A stretch of DNA of 64,000 nt from an uncultured Lachnoclostridium sp. (GCA_948330435.1 CAOJBY010000008.1:68369-132368); one strand, 5' to 3'; counted from the first letter of the stretch, positions 38,615 through 48,156 are shown. The notes: generated by a model not told the origin, from the letters alone. Numbers and translations are program-made.

Positions 38615-40003
38615 ATGGAAAAACTATTACGTTGTGCCATTTATATTCGTGTCAGCACTTGGGAGCAGGCCACACATGGCAAGTCTCTGACCGCACAAAA
38701 AGAATATCTGGAAAGCTATGCTACAGATCATGGAATGACTGTAGTTGGAGTATATGCGGATGAGGGTCAGACCGCCCGGAAAGAGTTAAAAAAACGTAAG
38801 GCCATACACACCCTCCTTGCAGATGTAAAGGCCGACAAGATTGACGTGATCCTTTTCTGGCGAATGGATCGCTGGTTCCGGAACGTGTCTGATTTCTACA
38901 AGGTCCAGGACATCCTTGATGCTCATGACACACGCTGGGTAGACGTAGGCGAGCCAAACATCAACATGGAGACTAGGGACGGCCGCTTGAGCCTGAATCT
39001 GGCTCTGGCCATCGGACAGAATGAGGTTGATACCACCTCGGAAAGAATCAAATTCACAGTAGATAATACCATCAAAAACGGCGGCATGGTGTGGGGGCAG
39101 GTTAACCTTCCGCTTGGTTATACTATAGCTATTGTGGACGGGAAGAAATGCATGGTAAAGGATGAAAAGACGGCTCCCATTGTGGAAGAATTCTTTGCTT
39201 ACTTCCTGAAGCATCAGAAGAAGCGTCAGACCGTGATACATATTCAGGATACCTTTGGCATTCCTTTTTCCTACTCCATGCTTAAAACCATGTTAAGCAG
39301 CGAATTCTACATTGGCAAATACCGGGATAATAACAATTATTGTCCCGCCTATCTTACGCTGGAGCAGTGGGAGCAGCTACAGGAAATATCCAAACGAAAT
39401 ATAAAGAGCACTCCATCCGGAAGAATCTATCTCTTTACCGGACTCATGCGTTGCCCCCTATGTGGCCAGAGACTTGTCGGAACCGGCTGCCAATCCATCA
39501 TCAACCGAAAGACCGGAGAAAAGCGTACATACTGCTATTACAGGTGCAACCGAGCACTTATAGACCATATATGTACTTACACCCATAGAATCAGCCAGAA
39601 TTTGATTGAAGAGTACCTGTTAGAAAATATCAAAGCAGAATATGAAAAATACCAACAGAGTTACATGATTAATCAAAAGAAAAAGATTAAAAAGGGGAAA
39701 AATCCGGAACGCATTCGGGAAGAACTGGAACGCCTTAACATCCTCTTCCAGAAAGGCCGTGTTACATATGATTATTACGAAAAAGAATATGCCCGCCTGG
39801 AAAAAGAGATTTCCGAAGCATCCATCATTGATTTTCAGCCCTCCAAAGCAGATCCGGACACCCTGCGGCAAATATTGAACGGTGATTTCAAGCAAGTCTA
39901 CGAAGCTCTGTCTCCGGAGAACCGCCAAGCATACTGGCGAGGAATTATCAAAGAAATCGTTTTGACAGAAGATCATCAGATAGATCACGTTATATTTTTA
40001 TGA
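38615..40003 (+). CDS. int: Large serine integrase of the prophage
   Basis: 462 residues. N-terminal resolvase domain: AIYIRVSTWEQATHGKSLTAQKEYL with catalytic Ser in YIRVST, ADEGQTARKELKKRKAIHTLLADV, VILFWRMDRWFRNVSDF, GRLSLNLALAIGQNEVDTTSERIKF. Recombinase domain: GYTIAIVDGKKCMVKDEKTAPIVEEFFAYF. Zinc ribbon: MRCPLCGQRLVGTG...YCYYRCNRALIDHIC. Then a coiled-coil region (RIREELERLNILFQKGRVTYDYYEKEYARLEKEI). The ATG at 38615 follows AGGAGG; an upstream extension is not needed. The gene ends 2 bases before the attR arm, typical for this integrase class. Confidence 0.95.
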   Translation: MEKLLRCAIYIRVSTWEQATHGKSLTAQKEYLESYATDHGMTVVGVYADEGQTARKELKKRKAIHTLLADVKADKIDVILFWRMDRWFRNVSDFYKVQDILDAHDTRWVDVGEPNINMETRDGRLSLNLALAIGQNEVDTTSERIKFTVDNTIKNGGMVWGQVNLPLGYTIAIVDGKKCMVKDEKTAPIVEEFFAYFLKHQKKRQTVIHIQDTFGIPFSYSMLKTMLSSEFYIGKYRDNNNYCPAYLTLEQWEQLQEISKRNIKSTPSGRIYLFTGLMRCPLCGQRLVGTGCQSIINRKTGEKRTYCYYRCNRALIDHICTYTHRISQNLIEEYLLENIKAEYEKYQQSYMINQKKKIKKGKNPERIREELERLNILFQKGRVTYDYYEKEYARLEKEISEASIIDFQPSKADPDTLRQILNGDFKQVYEALSPENRQAYWRGIIKEIVLTEDHQIDHVIFL

Positions 40004-40005
40004 TT

Positions 40006-40030
40006 TGTCTTGTATTAACTATATAACTCC
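40006..40030. other. attR of the prophage
   Basis: The arm TGTCTTGTATTAACTATATA (40006-40025) is the exact reverse complement of the attL phage arm. The inferred crossover AT is at 40023-40024, followed by host AACTCC. Excision would leave attB in-frame in the lipoprotein gene. Confidence 0.8.
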
Positions 40031-40826
40031 TTTTGGAGCCGACAAAACAATGACCGCTGTTCTCTCCGGTGAAGCAGACATCGGATTCATGGGCTCCGAA
40101 GCCTCCATCTATGTTTACAGCCAGAATCCCGATGATTATATTGTAAACTTCGCACAGCTCACCCAGCGTGCCGGTAACTTCCTAGTTTCCAGAGAGCCTA
40201 TGGAAAACTTCCAATGGTCCGATTTAAAAGGGAAAAATGTTTTGGGTGGACGAAAAGGCGGTATGCCTCAGATGGTATTTGAATATATCCTCAAAAAAAA
40301 CAACTTGGATCCGGCAACCGATATGACTATCGATCAAAGTATTGACTTTGGAGCCACAGCAGCTGCATTTTCCGGTGGCAGCGGCGATTTTACAGTCGAA
40401 TTCGAGCCTGGGGCTACCACCCTGGAAAATGAGGGGGCCGGGTATGTAGTGGCTTCTCTGGGTGTAGATTCTGGCTATGTTCCCTATACGGCCTACAGTG
40501 CAAAGCAAAGCTATATCAGGGAACATCCGGAACTGGTACAGGGATTTACCAACGCACTTCAAAAGGGTATGGATTATATACAGAACCATACTCCGGAGGA
40601 AATTGCCAAGGTGATTGCACCCCAATTTAAAGAAACAGATTTGGATGTAATCACTGCCATCGTAACCAGATACTATGAACAGGACACATGGAAAGAGAAT
40701 CTGATCTTTGAAGAATCCAGCTTTACTTTGCTTCAGGATATTTTGGAAGAAGCCAAAGAACTGGATGCTCGAGTTCCCTACGAAGATCTGGTAACCACTG
40801 AATTTGCAAAGAAAGCTACAGAATAA
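40026..40826 (+). pseudogene. ABC transporter substrate-binding lipoprotein, C-terminal fragment
   Basis: The remaining 266 codons of the gene begun at 3731: FGADKTMTAVLSGEADIGFMGSEASIYVY, LTQRAGNFLVSREP, GRKGGMPQMVFEYILKKNNLDPATDM, FSGGSGDFTVEFEPGATTLENEGAGYVVASLGVDSGYVPYTAYSAKQSYI, to EFAKKATE. The ligand-binding SBP fold of the NMT1/SsuA type is clear. A TTG-led frame exists at 40005, but it has no ribosome site and no signal peptide, so this half cannot be exported and is dead while the prophage is integrated. Confidence 0.9.
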
Positions 40827-40867
40827 AAAATTTTGTTAAGCTAAAGAGAGCTCTCCACCCTCTATGA

Positions 40868-40900
40868 AGCGGGGCTACCATAAAGGCCGCCCCGCTTTTT
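40868..40900 (+). terminator. Terminator of the split lipoprotein gene
   Basis: AGCGGGG / CCCCGCT stem with a 15-base loop then TTTTT. It separates the lipoprotein gene from the convergent truA. Confidence 0.85.
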
Positions 40901-40912
40901 ATTAAATCCATT

Positions 40913-41668
40913 TTATATCGAGTCCTCTTTTGAATACTCTACACTCAAAAGGCAAAGCCCCAGGGCCGGTGCCATGACTCCTGCCTGCTCTCGCTCCTTA
41001 GATTCAAGGATCCGAAGCATTTCTTTGGGCTCACGCTTTCCCATCCCTACCTCCAAAAGCGTTCCTGTGAGAATCCGGACCATGTGGTACAAAAAACCAT
41101 TTCCCGTAAAGGTTAGAGATAACTCCTCTCCTCTTTGTTCTATCTTAATTTGCTCCAAAGTACGAACTGTTGATTTTTTAAGCCGCTTATTGGCACAAAA
41201 TGCCCGAAAATCATGAGTTCCACATAGTAACCCAGCAGTTCTTTTCATTCTTTCTATATCCAGAGACTCTTTTACCTGATACAAATATCTCCGTTCAAAA
41301 ACATTGGGTATGGAACTATTCCAAATGCGATAAATATAGGTCTTGCGAATGGCATGAAGCCTGCTGTGAAATCGTCCTTCCACTTCCTCCGCTTTTAAAA
41401 CCGCGATATCCTTCGGAAGATATTGATTTATCATATTTTGCATTTCTTCACAGGATATCATAGCATTTGTATGAAAATTGGCCACTTGTCCAGCCGCATG
41501 GACACCCGCATCTGTCCTGCCAGAGCCCTGAAGTTCTATGGATTCTCCCAGCATACGCTCCAGCACCCTTGTCAGCTTTCCCTGAATCGTCTGCTCTGTG
41601 TGCTCCTGGCTTTGCCATCCACTGTAGCGTGTCCCATCATATTGGATTAAAAGTCGAATATTCCTCAT
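40913..41668 (-). CDS. truA: tRNA pseudouridine(38-40) synthase
   Basis: 251 residues. Converts uridines 38-40 of the anticodon arm to pseudouridine. Signatures: RLLIQYDGTRYSGWQSQ at the start, catalytic Asp in GSGRTDAGVHAAGQVANFH, YIYRI, HDFRAFC, and FLYHMVRILTGTLLEVGMG. The ATG at 41666-41668 begins MRNIRLL; a longer frame adds 13 codons without support. Confidence 0.95.
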   Translation of the reverse strand: MRNIRLLIQYDGTRYSGWQSQEHTEQTIQGKLTRVLERMLGESIELQGSGRTDAGVHAAGQVANFHTNAMISCEEMQNMINQYLPKDIAVLKAEEVEGRFHSRLHAIRKTYIYRIWNSSIPNVFERRYLYQVKESLDIERMKRTAGLLCGTHDFRAFCANKRLKKSTVRTLEQIKIEQRGEELSLTFTGNGFLYHMVRILTGTLLEVGMGKREPKEMLRILESKEREQAGVMAPALGLCLLSVEYSKEDSI

Positions 41669-41729
41669 AAAATTTCTTTTCCTTTCAGGCCCTTTTCCAT
41701 ATCGCATTATTGCTCTTCAAGGGTGCTTT

Positions 41730-42602
41730 CTACTGCCTCATCTCTGTTTTGATCCAGTCTTCCGACTCTGCTAACCGTTCTCTCAATGCCATCTCGTTCT
41801 CCTGACCCACCGCCTTTTTCATCCACTCATATTCATCCAAAAGCCCTTGTCCATGAGGTACACGATAGGCCCCCGAATCACTACCCAAGCCAATCCGTGC
41901 ACCCTTTTCAAAGGCAAAACGTATACTATTCATCTGACGATTTAAAATCTGCCTTACCTGCTCGTCCGGAAAGCGTCCACAACCCAGGAGATTTCCCGTG
42001 GGAGCCAGCGTGGGAATCCAGATGGTTTTGCTTTTTGCTAAAAGTTCCAGGGTATCACGTTCCAGATAATTGCCATGTTCCAGAGTATCGACTTCCGCCT
42101 CTATGGCTGCCCGTACAGTCTTATCTCCATTTCCATGTGCCATAACACACATACCTTCCTCATGAGCAATGTGGAGCATCCAACAAAGTTCCTCCCGTGA
42201 TATTCCCTCCTCCGTGAGCACCCCAAAAGCATCGAATTTCATGATTCCGCTGATCATAATTTTGATAAAATCAGCTTCCTCTTTTTTAGCTCTCCTCACT
42301 AACTCCACATATTCTTTCCAGTCCGAAAAAGAATATCCCACAATTCCTCCATAATGTCCCTTTTTATGAATAGCAAAAACCGGCGTACGATAGTCAATCC
42401 CATACTCCGGTGCCAGTTTTTTTGCCCTGCGAGAGACACCCAAAGCGTCTCCTCCATCCCGAACAAATGTAATTCCCAGTTCCTTCCACTTTCTAAAGTG
42501 AGCCCGAATAACTTCTTCTTTTATCCCGTCCCTATGGAGGCTGACAGCCTCTTTATAGTTCTTCCCATCCATAATAATATGAGCATGACATTCCCCAAAC
42601 AT
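41730..42602 (-). CDS. Amidohydrolase-family metal-dependent hydrolase
   Basis: 290 residues of the amidohydrolase superfamily. GECHAHIIMDG at the N-terminus gives the HxH metal pair, VMAHGNGDK and DTLEHGNYL supply later His residues, and GLGSDSGAYRVPHG the Asp. ITFVRDGG and the carboxylated-lysine-type ADFIKIMISG are also present. Substrate unknown; cyclic amides or dipeptides are possible. It probably shares a transcript with truA, 60 bases away. Confidence 0.85.
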   Translation of the reverse strand: MFGECHAHIIMDGKNYKEAVSLHRDGIKEEVIRAHFRKWKELGITFVRDGGDALGVSRRAKKLAPEYGIDYRTPVFAIHKKGHYGGIVGYSFSDWKEYVELVRRAKKEEADFIKIMISGIMKFDAFGVLTEEGISREELCWMLHIAHEEGMCVMAHGNGDKTVRAAIEAEVDTLEHGNYLERDTLELLAKSKTIWIPTLAPTGNLLGCGRFPDEQVRQILNRQMNSIRFAFEKGARIGLGSDSGAYRVPHGQGLLDEYEWMKKAVGQENEMALRERLAESEDWIKTEMRQ

Positions 42603-42666
42603 CCTTTTTTATCCCTCTTTTTTTCCTAGTTTAATACAAATCTTTTTTAAAAGCAATGCCGAACCG

Positions 42667-43713
42667 TTATTCCCTCATGTCATAAATTCGATGCCATTCT
42701 TTTGTAGCATCATCCCGAACACATTCGCTTCGGTTCCGGTAAAGAAATTTTACAAGTTGATAACAGTCAATCCAAATCTCTGAGGAACCCTCCTTCTGGG
42801 ATTCGTCAAAAATCAATTGGATCCCAAAATGCAAGTGTACCTGATCAATGTTGTTCACATCCTCTTTGGCACTATAGCCTGTGTGTCCCATATAACCGAT
42901 TACATCTCCGGCCTGTACTATGCTTCCCTCTTTCAAATCCAGTGCATATGGAAACCCCTGACGCAAATGGGCATAATAATAATAGCGTTTTTTATCAAAG
43001 CTGCGAATCCCAATACGCCAGCCTCCGTACTGGTTCCAGCCTAGGGCCTCCACATAGCCGGACTCCACGGCGATAATCGGTGTGCCAACCTGCCCCATCA
43101 TATCATGCCCCAGATGCTGCCGCCGATATCCATAACTCCTGGCCACTCCAAAATCATCATAATCACTATATGGGAAGTCTTTCGCTATTGGCAGAAAGGC
43201 TTTCAAGCCATACCTCTTTTCCCATACGAAGCTGTTTTCAGCTTCAGTTGTTTCCGCAGCAGCCTGAATCTCATACTCTCCTACCATACCGCCCAAGACA
43301 GCCGTATACGCCTCCAAATAGTAATTGTAATACTTTAAGTTGTCCGTCAATTCTTCTATGGTCTTTCCCTTTATCAGCTCTTCGGCCGCCTCGTCTAAAC
43401 AGTCATTGATCTGATTTTCATTCGAAAATTCTCCCCCAGTTTTGGCAGCCGCATATGCCAGAAGTTCAATCCAGTTTAAATGTACCTGCTCCCCATAGGT
43501 GTCCCGATCGTATTCATAAGCTTTTCCAAGTGCATCGGATGATACCTTAAAATCTACCCATTTTATAAATTCTCCCGCCTGCTCCCCTGTCTCTGCCACA
43601 GTAGTTATCAGGCAAAGTACTTCCCTGTTTTTATAGACATAGGCGGCCGACAGACCTGCCAAAAGTAACATTTCAAAGAGGATTAATCCTCTGAAAATTT
43701 TATCATTTTTCAT
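42667..43713 (-). CDS. M23-family peptidase with membrane anchor
   Basis: 348 residues. An N-terminal membrane helix (GLILFEMLLLAGLSAAYVY) is followed by a helical region and a C-terminal LytM/M23 domain: GHDMMGQVGTPIIAVESGYV carries the HxxxD zinc ligands, then GHTGYSAKEDVNNIDQVHLHFGIQL with the HxH motif. It cleaves or regulates peptidoglycan crosslinks outside the membrane. The ATG at 43711-43713 was chosen. Confidence 0.88.
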   Translation of the reverse strand: MKNDKIFRGLILFEMLLLAGLSAAYVYKNREVLCLITTVAETGEQAGEFIKWVDFKVSSDALGKAYEYDRDTYGEQVHLNWIELLAYAAAKTGGEFSNENQINDCLDEAAEELIKGKTIEELTDNLKYYNYYLEAYTAVLGGMVGEYEIQAAAETTEAENSFVWEKRYGLKAFLPIAKDFPYSDYDDFGVARSYGYRRQHLGHDMMGQVGTPIIAVESGYVEALGWNQYGGWRIGIRSFDKKRYYYYAHLRQGFPYALDLKEGSIVQAGDVIGYMGHTGYSAKEDVNNIDQVHLHFGIQLIFDESQKEGSSEIWIDCYQLVKFLYRNRSECVRDDATKEWHRIYDMRE

Positions 43714-43813
43714 AAAAAATCGCACTCTTTTTCATTATTATATTTTATTCAAATAACACTGTAAAAAGACTTGAAAACCTGCAAAAAATCCCTCGAAAAA
43801 GCAATAAATTTCG

Positions 43814-43842
43814 TTGACAGCTTTTCCCTTTTATGATAATCT
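43814..43842 (+). promoter_or_regulatory. Promoter of the cold shock gene
   Basis: TTGACA (43814-43819), 17-base spacer, TAATCT (43837-43842). It gives a leader of about 50 nt before the csp gene. Confidence 0.75.
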
Positions 43843-43900
43843 ATATCCAGTCGCTGCTTTTTTCAGCAAGACACTTTTTAATATTTTCGGAGGTATCGCA

Positions 43901-44098
43901 ATGCAAGGTACAGTTAAGTGGTTCAACAATCAAAAGGGTTACGGCTTCATTTCTGACGAGCAGGGAAACGATGTGTTCGTACATTACTCCGGCATCACCA
44001 TGGATGGTTTCAAGTCCCTGGAAGAAGGTCAGGCTGTTGAGTTTGACGTCGTAGACGGTGCAAAAGGACCACAGGCTACTAATGTAACACGAGTTTAA
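43901..44098 (+). CDS. Cold shock protein (CspA family)
   Basis: 65-residue RNA-binding OB fold with both RNP motifs: MQGTVKWFNNQKGYGFISDEQGNDVFVHYSGI, then EGQAVEFDVVDGAKGPQATNV. GGAGG 7 bases before the ATG. It acts as an RNA chaperone and is monocistronic, with its own promoter and terminator. Confidence 0.96.
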   Translation: MQGTVKWFNNQKGYGFISDEQGNDVFVHYSGITMDGFKSLEEGQAVEFDVVDGAKGPQATNVTRV

Positions 44099-44183
44099 TC
44101 AGCCTAATTATCCGTCTGTGCGTCTTATTTTATAGATCGCATTATATAAAAGATAAAAGCAACTGGTTAACGCACAATTGAAA

Positions 44184-44228
44184 GAAGTCGCTTTGACAGG
44201 AGGATCTGTCAAGGCGGCTTTTTCTTGT
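44184..44228 (+). terminator. Terminator downstream of csp
   Basis: Stem GAAGTCGCTTTGACA / TGTCAAGGCGGCTT with a short loop, followed by TTTTTCTT. Confidence 0.85.
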
Positions 44229-44324
44229 TATGCTTTTCTTGTATAAAGTTCTTTTCTTTTTTTCCAATTCTGCTATAATAGATTTCGTATTTTAAACATA
44301 GCAAAATGAATGAGGAGAGCTATT

Positions 44325-45335
44325 ATGGAACATTTATACATACCTAAGAGTTATCAGTCACAACTCAGTCTGTACGATACCCAGGTTGCTATCAAAACGG
44401 TCAAAGACTTCTTCCAGCAAAGTCTGGCAGAGCAACTCTATCTTTTACGGGTATCTGCACCCCTTTTTGTCCCCCCAGAGTCAGGTCTCAATGACAATCT
44501 GAATGGTATAGAACGTCCTGTTATCTTCGGAATCAAAGAGCAAAAAGAGCGTCCGGTGGAGATCGTCCACTCTCTTGCAAAATGGAAACGCAATGCCTTA
44601 AAGCAGTATGGCTTCCACATCGGAGAAGGGCTGTATACAGATATGAGTGCCATTCGTCGAGATGAAGATACAGATAATATCCATTCTATCTATGTAGATC
44701 AGTGGGATTGGGAAAAAATTATTCTCAAAGAGGATCGAAACATTGATTATCTGAAAGAAACCGTTCGGAAAGTATATAAAGCCTTAAAAAAGACAGAAAA
44801 ATATATGTCCATCCGTTATGATTACATTGAAGAGATCCTTCCCAGGGATATTTTCTTTATTACTACCCAGGAATTAGCCGATCTGTATCCGGACAAAACT
44901 CCCAAAGAGCGAGAGGATCTGATTGCCAAAGAAAAAGGTGCTGTCTTTCTTATGGAGATTGGCGATAAACTGGCTGATGGAAAGCCCCATGACGGACGGG
45001 CACCGGACTATGATGACTGGCATCTGAATGGTGATATTATCGTATGGTATCCCGTTCTTGATCACGCACTGGAGTTGTCCTCCATGGGTATCCGTGTGGA
45101 TGAAGAGGCATTAAAGCGGCAATTAAAGCTGGCCGGCTGTGAAGAACGGGCAGAACTTCCTTTCCAGAAAGCGATTCTGGAGCAGAAGCTTCCCTATACT
45201 GTGGGGGGCGGAATCGGGCAGTCCCGAATCTGTATGTTTTATCTGCGTAAGGCTCATATTGGAGAAGTACAAGTATCTATCTGGCCGGAAGATGTCCGCA
45301 AGACAGCCAAGAAGCATGGAGTTATTCTTCTGTAG
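44325..45335 (+). CDS. asnA: Aspartate-ammonia ligase (AsnA type)
   Basis: 336 residues. ATP-dependent synthesis of asparagine from aspartate and ammonia. Class II synthetase-like features: LRVSAPLFVPPESGLNDNLNGIERPVIF, SLAKWKRNALKQYGF, YTDMSAIRRDED, SIYVDQWDWE, and the C-terminal TVGGGIGQSRICMFYL. AGGAGAG precedes the ATG. It is a single gene; a perfect hairpin follows it. Confidence 0.95.
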   Translation: MEHLYIPKSYQSQLSLYDTQVAIKTVKDFFQQSLAEQLYLLRVSAPLFVPPESGLNDNLNGIERPVIFGIKEQKERPVEIVHSLAKWKRNALKQYGFHIGEGLYTDMSAIRRDEDTDNIHSIYVDQWDWEKIILKEDRNIDYLKETVRKVYKALKKTEKYMSIRYDYIEEILPRDIFFITTQELADLYPDKTPKEREDLIAKEKGAVFLMEIGDKLADGKPHDGRAPDYDDWHLNGDIIVWYPVLDHALELSSMGIRVDEEALKRQLKLAGCEERAELPFQKAILEQKLPYTVGGGIGQSRICMFYLRKAHIGEVQVSIWPEDVRKTAKKHGVILL

Positions 45336-45348
45336 AATCTTCTGATAT

Positions 45349-45399
45349 CTAGTACATTATTGCATTAATTTTAAAGTAAATAATGCAATAATGTACTAG
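45349..45399. repeat. Perfect 19-bp inverted repeat after asnA
   Basis: CTAGTACATTATTGCATTA and its exact reverse complement separated by 13 bases. There is no T run, so its use as a terminator is doubtful. Confidence 0.7.
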
Positions 45400-45440
45400 C
45401 ATTTGACTATTTCATACAAGCTGTCTGGTATGGAGGTATC

Positions 45441-45487
45441 ACGAAATAAAACATCCGTCATTTGTGTCTTATTTCCCGACACCCCCT
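45441..45487 (-). repeat. Dispersed hairpin repeat copy (GGGGTGTCG...AAATAAGAC family)
   Basis: On the minus strand GGGGGTGTCGGGAAATAAGACA folds back on TGTTTTATTTCGTGATACC. The same core occurs at 917-946, 51117-51178 and 57101-57301. Confidence 0.6.
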
Positions 45488-45501
45488 AGTTAATATTATA
45501 T

Positions 45502-46854
45502 CTAATTTTTTCGTAATCCTTTCGGATAATGATTCTTCACCATCCCTCCCGCCTGCTTGCCCCAACCTATGGAATACCCATCCACAAGCATAAGCTGCCA
45601 GCCTTTTTCCCCCAATCTCTCAAAAACTCCACCTCTTAAATATTCTTTCGCTTCCTCCACATCCAGGCTGCAGCGGCAAGATACATCCTGGGGCTTTAAT
45701 GCCAGGGCTAATGCATGAGCAGGCTCAAACCGATTCTTTTTCACGGTTCCCAAGTGAAGCCCTGGTCGTAGGATTTTTATACCCTTTAAAGGAAATGCTT
45801 CCGGTAAAAGATACAATTGATCTCCAAAGAGCACCGGGATGCCTTCCAATTCACGGTGTAAAAATTCCTTTTTAAAGTCTTTATAAAGCTTCCATATGCT
45901 TCGCTCTACAGTCTGCATCTTCCATGAAGATTCCCTTGATGCCATTTCGCCTTCCTTTTGAAGAACTGCAACAAAATGTCCTTCCCCATTCAGACGGTGG
46001 GGCCAAAGTCGAAAAGTATCCGCTGTTTCCGGCCTGGCACCAATCCATTCCGGCCTTCCTTTGGAAAAAAGCTTATTGGCTGATACCTTTTTGAGAGAAA
46101 ACTCCGGATAACTGTCTAAGAACGCACTGATGCTCCCCTCATTTTCCTCCGGTGCAAAGGTACAGGTAGAGTATATTAGAGTTCCTCCCGGACGAAGCAT
46201 TCCTGCCGCTTCCTTAAGAATCTCTTCCTGTCGTCTGGCACACATGGATATATTCTCCGGACTCCATTGCAGAGCCGCCTGCTCCTCCTTTCGGAACATT
46301 CCCTCACCGGAACAGGGAGCATCCACCACAATGCGATCAAAGAATTCTTTAAAACGCTCTGCCAGGCTTTCCGTCTTCTCATTCGTCACAATACAATTGG
46401 TAATTCCCATCCGTTCAACATTGGAAGAAAGAATCCTCGCTCTGGTCGGATGTATCTCATTGGAAACAAGAAGCCCCTCACCTTTCATAGATACTGCCAG
46501 ATGGGTTGTCTTTCCTCCCGGTGCGGCACACAGATCCAGTATACGCTCCCCGGGCTTTGCATCCGCAAGAGTTCCCACTGCCATAGCACTGGGTTCCTGT
46601 ATGTAGTAAAGTCCGGCTTCATGATAGGGATGTTTTCCCGGCCGTTCTTCCTTTCCATAATAAAAACCGGCCTTTGTCCAAGGGACCTGGCATAGTTCAA
46701 AAGGACTCAGCTTCAGGAAATCTTCGAGTGTTATCTTAAGCTCATTTACCCGGAGAGCCTGAGCTGTCTCACGATTCCAGCTCTCTAAAAACTCTTCATA
46801 TTCCTCACCCAAAAACCGTTCCATCCGCTCCTTGAATTCCTGTGGCAAAGTCAT
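45502..46854 (-). CDS. RsmF/NOL1-NOP2-Sun-type rRNA cytosine-C5 methyltransferase
   Basis: 450 residues. SAM site ILDLCAAPGGKTTHLA, nucleophile and catalytic Cys in IVVDAPCSGEGMFRK and LIYSTCTFAPEENEG, and a C-terminal PUA-like/RsmF extension of about 150 residues. It methylates rRNA (or tRNA) cytosines; the long C-terminal part fits RsmF-type enzymes. An ATG three codons earlier lies almost on the Shine-Dalgarno, so 46854 was used. Confidence 0.88.
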   Translation of the reverse strand: MTLPQEFKERMERFLGEEYEEFLESWNRETAQALRVNELKITLEDFLKLSPFELCQVPWTKAGFYYGKEERPGKHPYHEAGLYYIQEPSAMAVGTLADAKPGERILDLCAAPGGKTTHLAVSMKGEGLLVSNEIHPTRARILSSNVERMGITNCIVTNEKTESLAERFKEFFDRIVVDAPCSGEGMFRKEEQAALQWSPENISMCARRQEEILKEAAGMLRPGGTLIYSTCTFAPEENEGSISAFLDSYPEFSLKKVSANKLFSKGRPEWIGARPETADTFRLWPHRLNGEGHFVAVLQKEGEMASRESSWKMQTVERSIWKLYKDFKKEFLHRELEGIPVLFGDQLYLLPEAFPLKGIKILRPGLHLGTVKKNRFEPAHALALALKPQDVSCRCSLDVEEAKEYLRGGVFERLGEKGWQLMLVDGYSIGWGKQAGGMVKNHYPKGLRKN

Positions 46855-46953
46855 GTCAGCCATTTCCTTTCACTCATCTTTCAATCGTTGAATTTATAGT
46901 ATACTTTCTGCAAGAGACAGCAGGCTTATTCATTATCAGCCCCCAAGCTTTGG

Positions 46954-48156
46954 TTATTTTTCCTCGCACACCTGGAAAATGTAAAACTTCAGGTAATAAG
47001 ATTCATCCGCCGCCCAGAGAATCGGATGATCCGGAGCCTGGGTGCGATATTCAACCTGACGCAGACGTTTATGAACACTTTTAGCTGCCTGATGAAGCGT
47101 CTGTGTAAATAACTCATAGTCCATAAAGCGGGAACAGGAACAGGTGGCCAAAAAACCGCCGTCCCTGATAAGCTTCATACCCCGCATATTAATTTCCCGA
47201 TAACCTTTTACCGCATTTTTTACAGAACTGCGTGACTTCGTGAAAGCGGGTGGGTCCAAAATCACTACATCATAGCGTTCCCCTTTCTCTTCAAGTTCCG
47301 GAAGCAAATCAAAAACATCGGCACAGAGAAACTGAACACGATCCTCTAAATGATTCAGGTCTGCATTCTTACGTGCTTGTTCTACTCCCAGTTCTGAAGC
47401 ATCCACACCCAGAATCTCTCTGGCTCCGGCTATTCCTGCATTGAGGGCAAAGGAGCCTGTGTGGGTAAAGCAGTCCAGCACTCTTGCATCTTTGCAAAGT
47501 CTCTGTATTGCCAGCCGGTTATATTTTTGATCCAGGAAAAATCCCGTCTTTTGTCCGTCTTTCACATCTACCAGATAACGGACACTATTTTCCTGAATCT
47601 CCACATTGGTATCGAAAGGTTCACCAAGAAACCCCTTATGCCGTTCCATTCCCTCTTTCTCTCGTTCCTTTGCATCACTTCGCTCATAAACACCACGAAT
47701 CATAATCCCATCCTCTGCCAGAATTTCTTTCAGAAGACAAATCAGCATCTCTTTCATCCGATCAATTCCCAGTGCCAGAGATTGAACCACCAACACATCG
47801 GAAAACTTGTCCACAATGAATCCTGGAAGGAAATCTGCCTCTCCAAAAATCAGGCGGCAACTACCTATATCCACCGTCCGCTTCCGATAGTTCCATGCAT
47901 TTTGAAGACGCATACGCAGGAATGCTTCATCTATTTCCTGATCCTTTTTTCGTGTCATCATACGGATCCGGATTTTGGAATGGGTGTTGATGAATCCCCT
48001 TCCCAGGCAATATCCGTCAAAATCATGGACCAATACCAAATCACCATTTGTAAAGCTTCCCATGACAGACGCTATCTCGTTGTCATAGATCCATAAACCG
48101 CCAGCCTTAAAGGCACGGCCCTCGCCTTTTTTCAAGGTTACGATTACATGCTCCAT
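46954..48156 (-). CDS. RlmI-like 23S rRNA methyltransferase with PUA domain
   Basis: 400 residues. The N-terminal PUA domain (LKKGEGRAFKAGGLWIYDNEI) is followed by an RlmI-type domain and a Rossmann SAM methyltransferase: DGQKTGFFLDQKYNR, VLDCFTHTGSFALNAG, VILDPPAFTKS, LATCSCSRFM. The family methylates 23S rRNA C5 cytosine (RlmI/YccW). The three RNA/DNA-modifying genes 45502-48846 form a leftward group with short gaps. Confidence 0.9.
   Translation of the reverse strand: MEHVIVTLKKGEGRAFKAGGLWIYDNEIASVMGSFTNGDLVLVHDFDGYCLGRGFINTHSKIRIRMMTRKKDQEIDEAFLRMRLQNAWNYRKRTVDIGSCRLIFGEADFLPGFIVDKFSDVLVVQSLALGIDRMKEMLICLLKEILAEDGIMIRGVYERSDAKEREKEGMERHKGFLGEPFDTNVEIQENSVRYLVDVKDGQKTGFFLDQKYNRLAIQRLCKDARVLDCFTHTGSFALNAGIAGAREILGVDASELGVEQARKNADLNHLEDRVQFLCADVFDLLPELEEKGERYDVVILDPPAFTKSRSSVKNAVKGYREINMRGMKLIRDGGFLATCSCSRFMDYELFTQTLHQAAKSVHKRLRQVEYRTQAPDHPILWAADESYYLKFYIFQVCEEK

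Noticed and set aside
40005..40025. TTG start making the C-terminal lipoprotein fragment an independent gene
   Set aside because: No ribosome-binding site or signal peptide; the first seven codons are phage att sequence.
3958..40030. Transposon with terminal inverted repeats
   Set aside because: The inverted arms are explained by the palindromic attP of a large serine integrase, whose gene abuts attR; the cargo is a full siphovirus genome.
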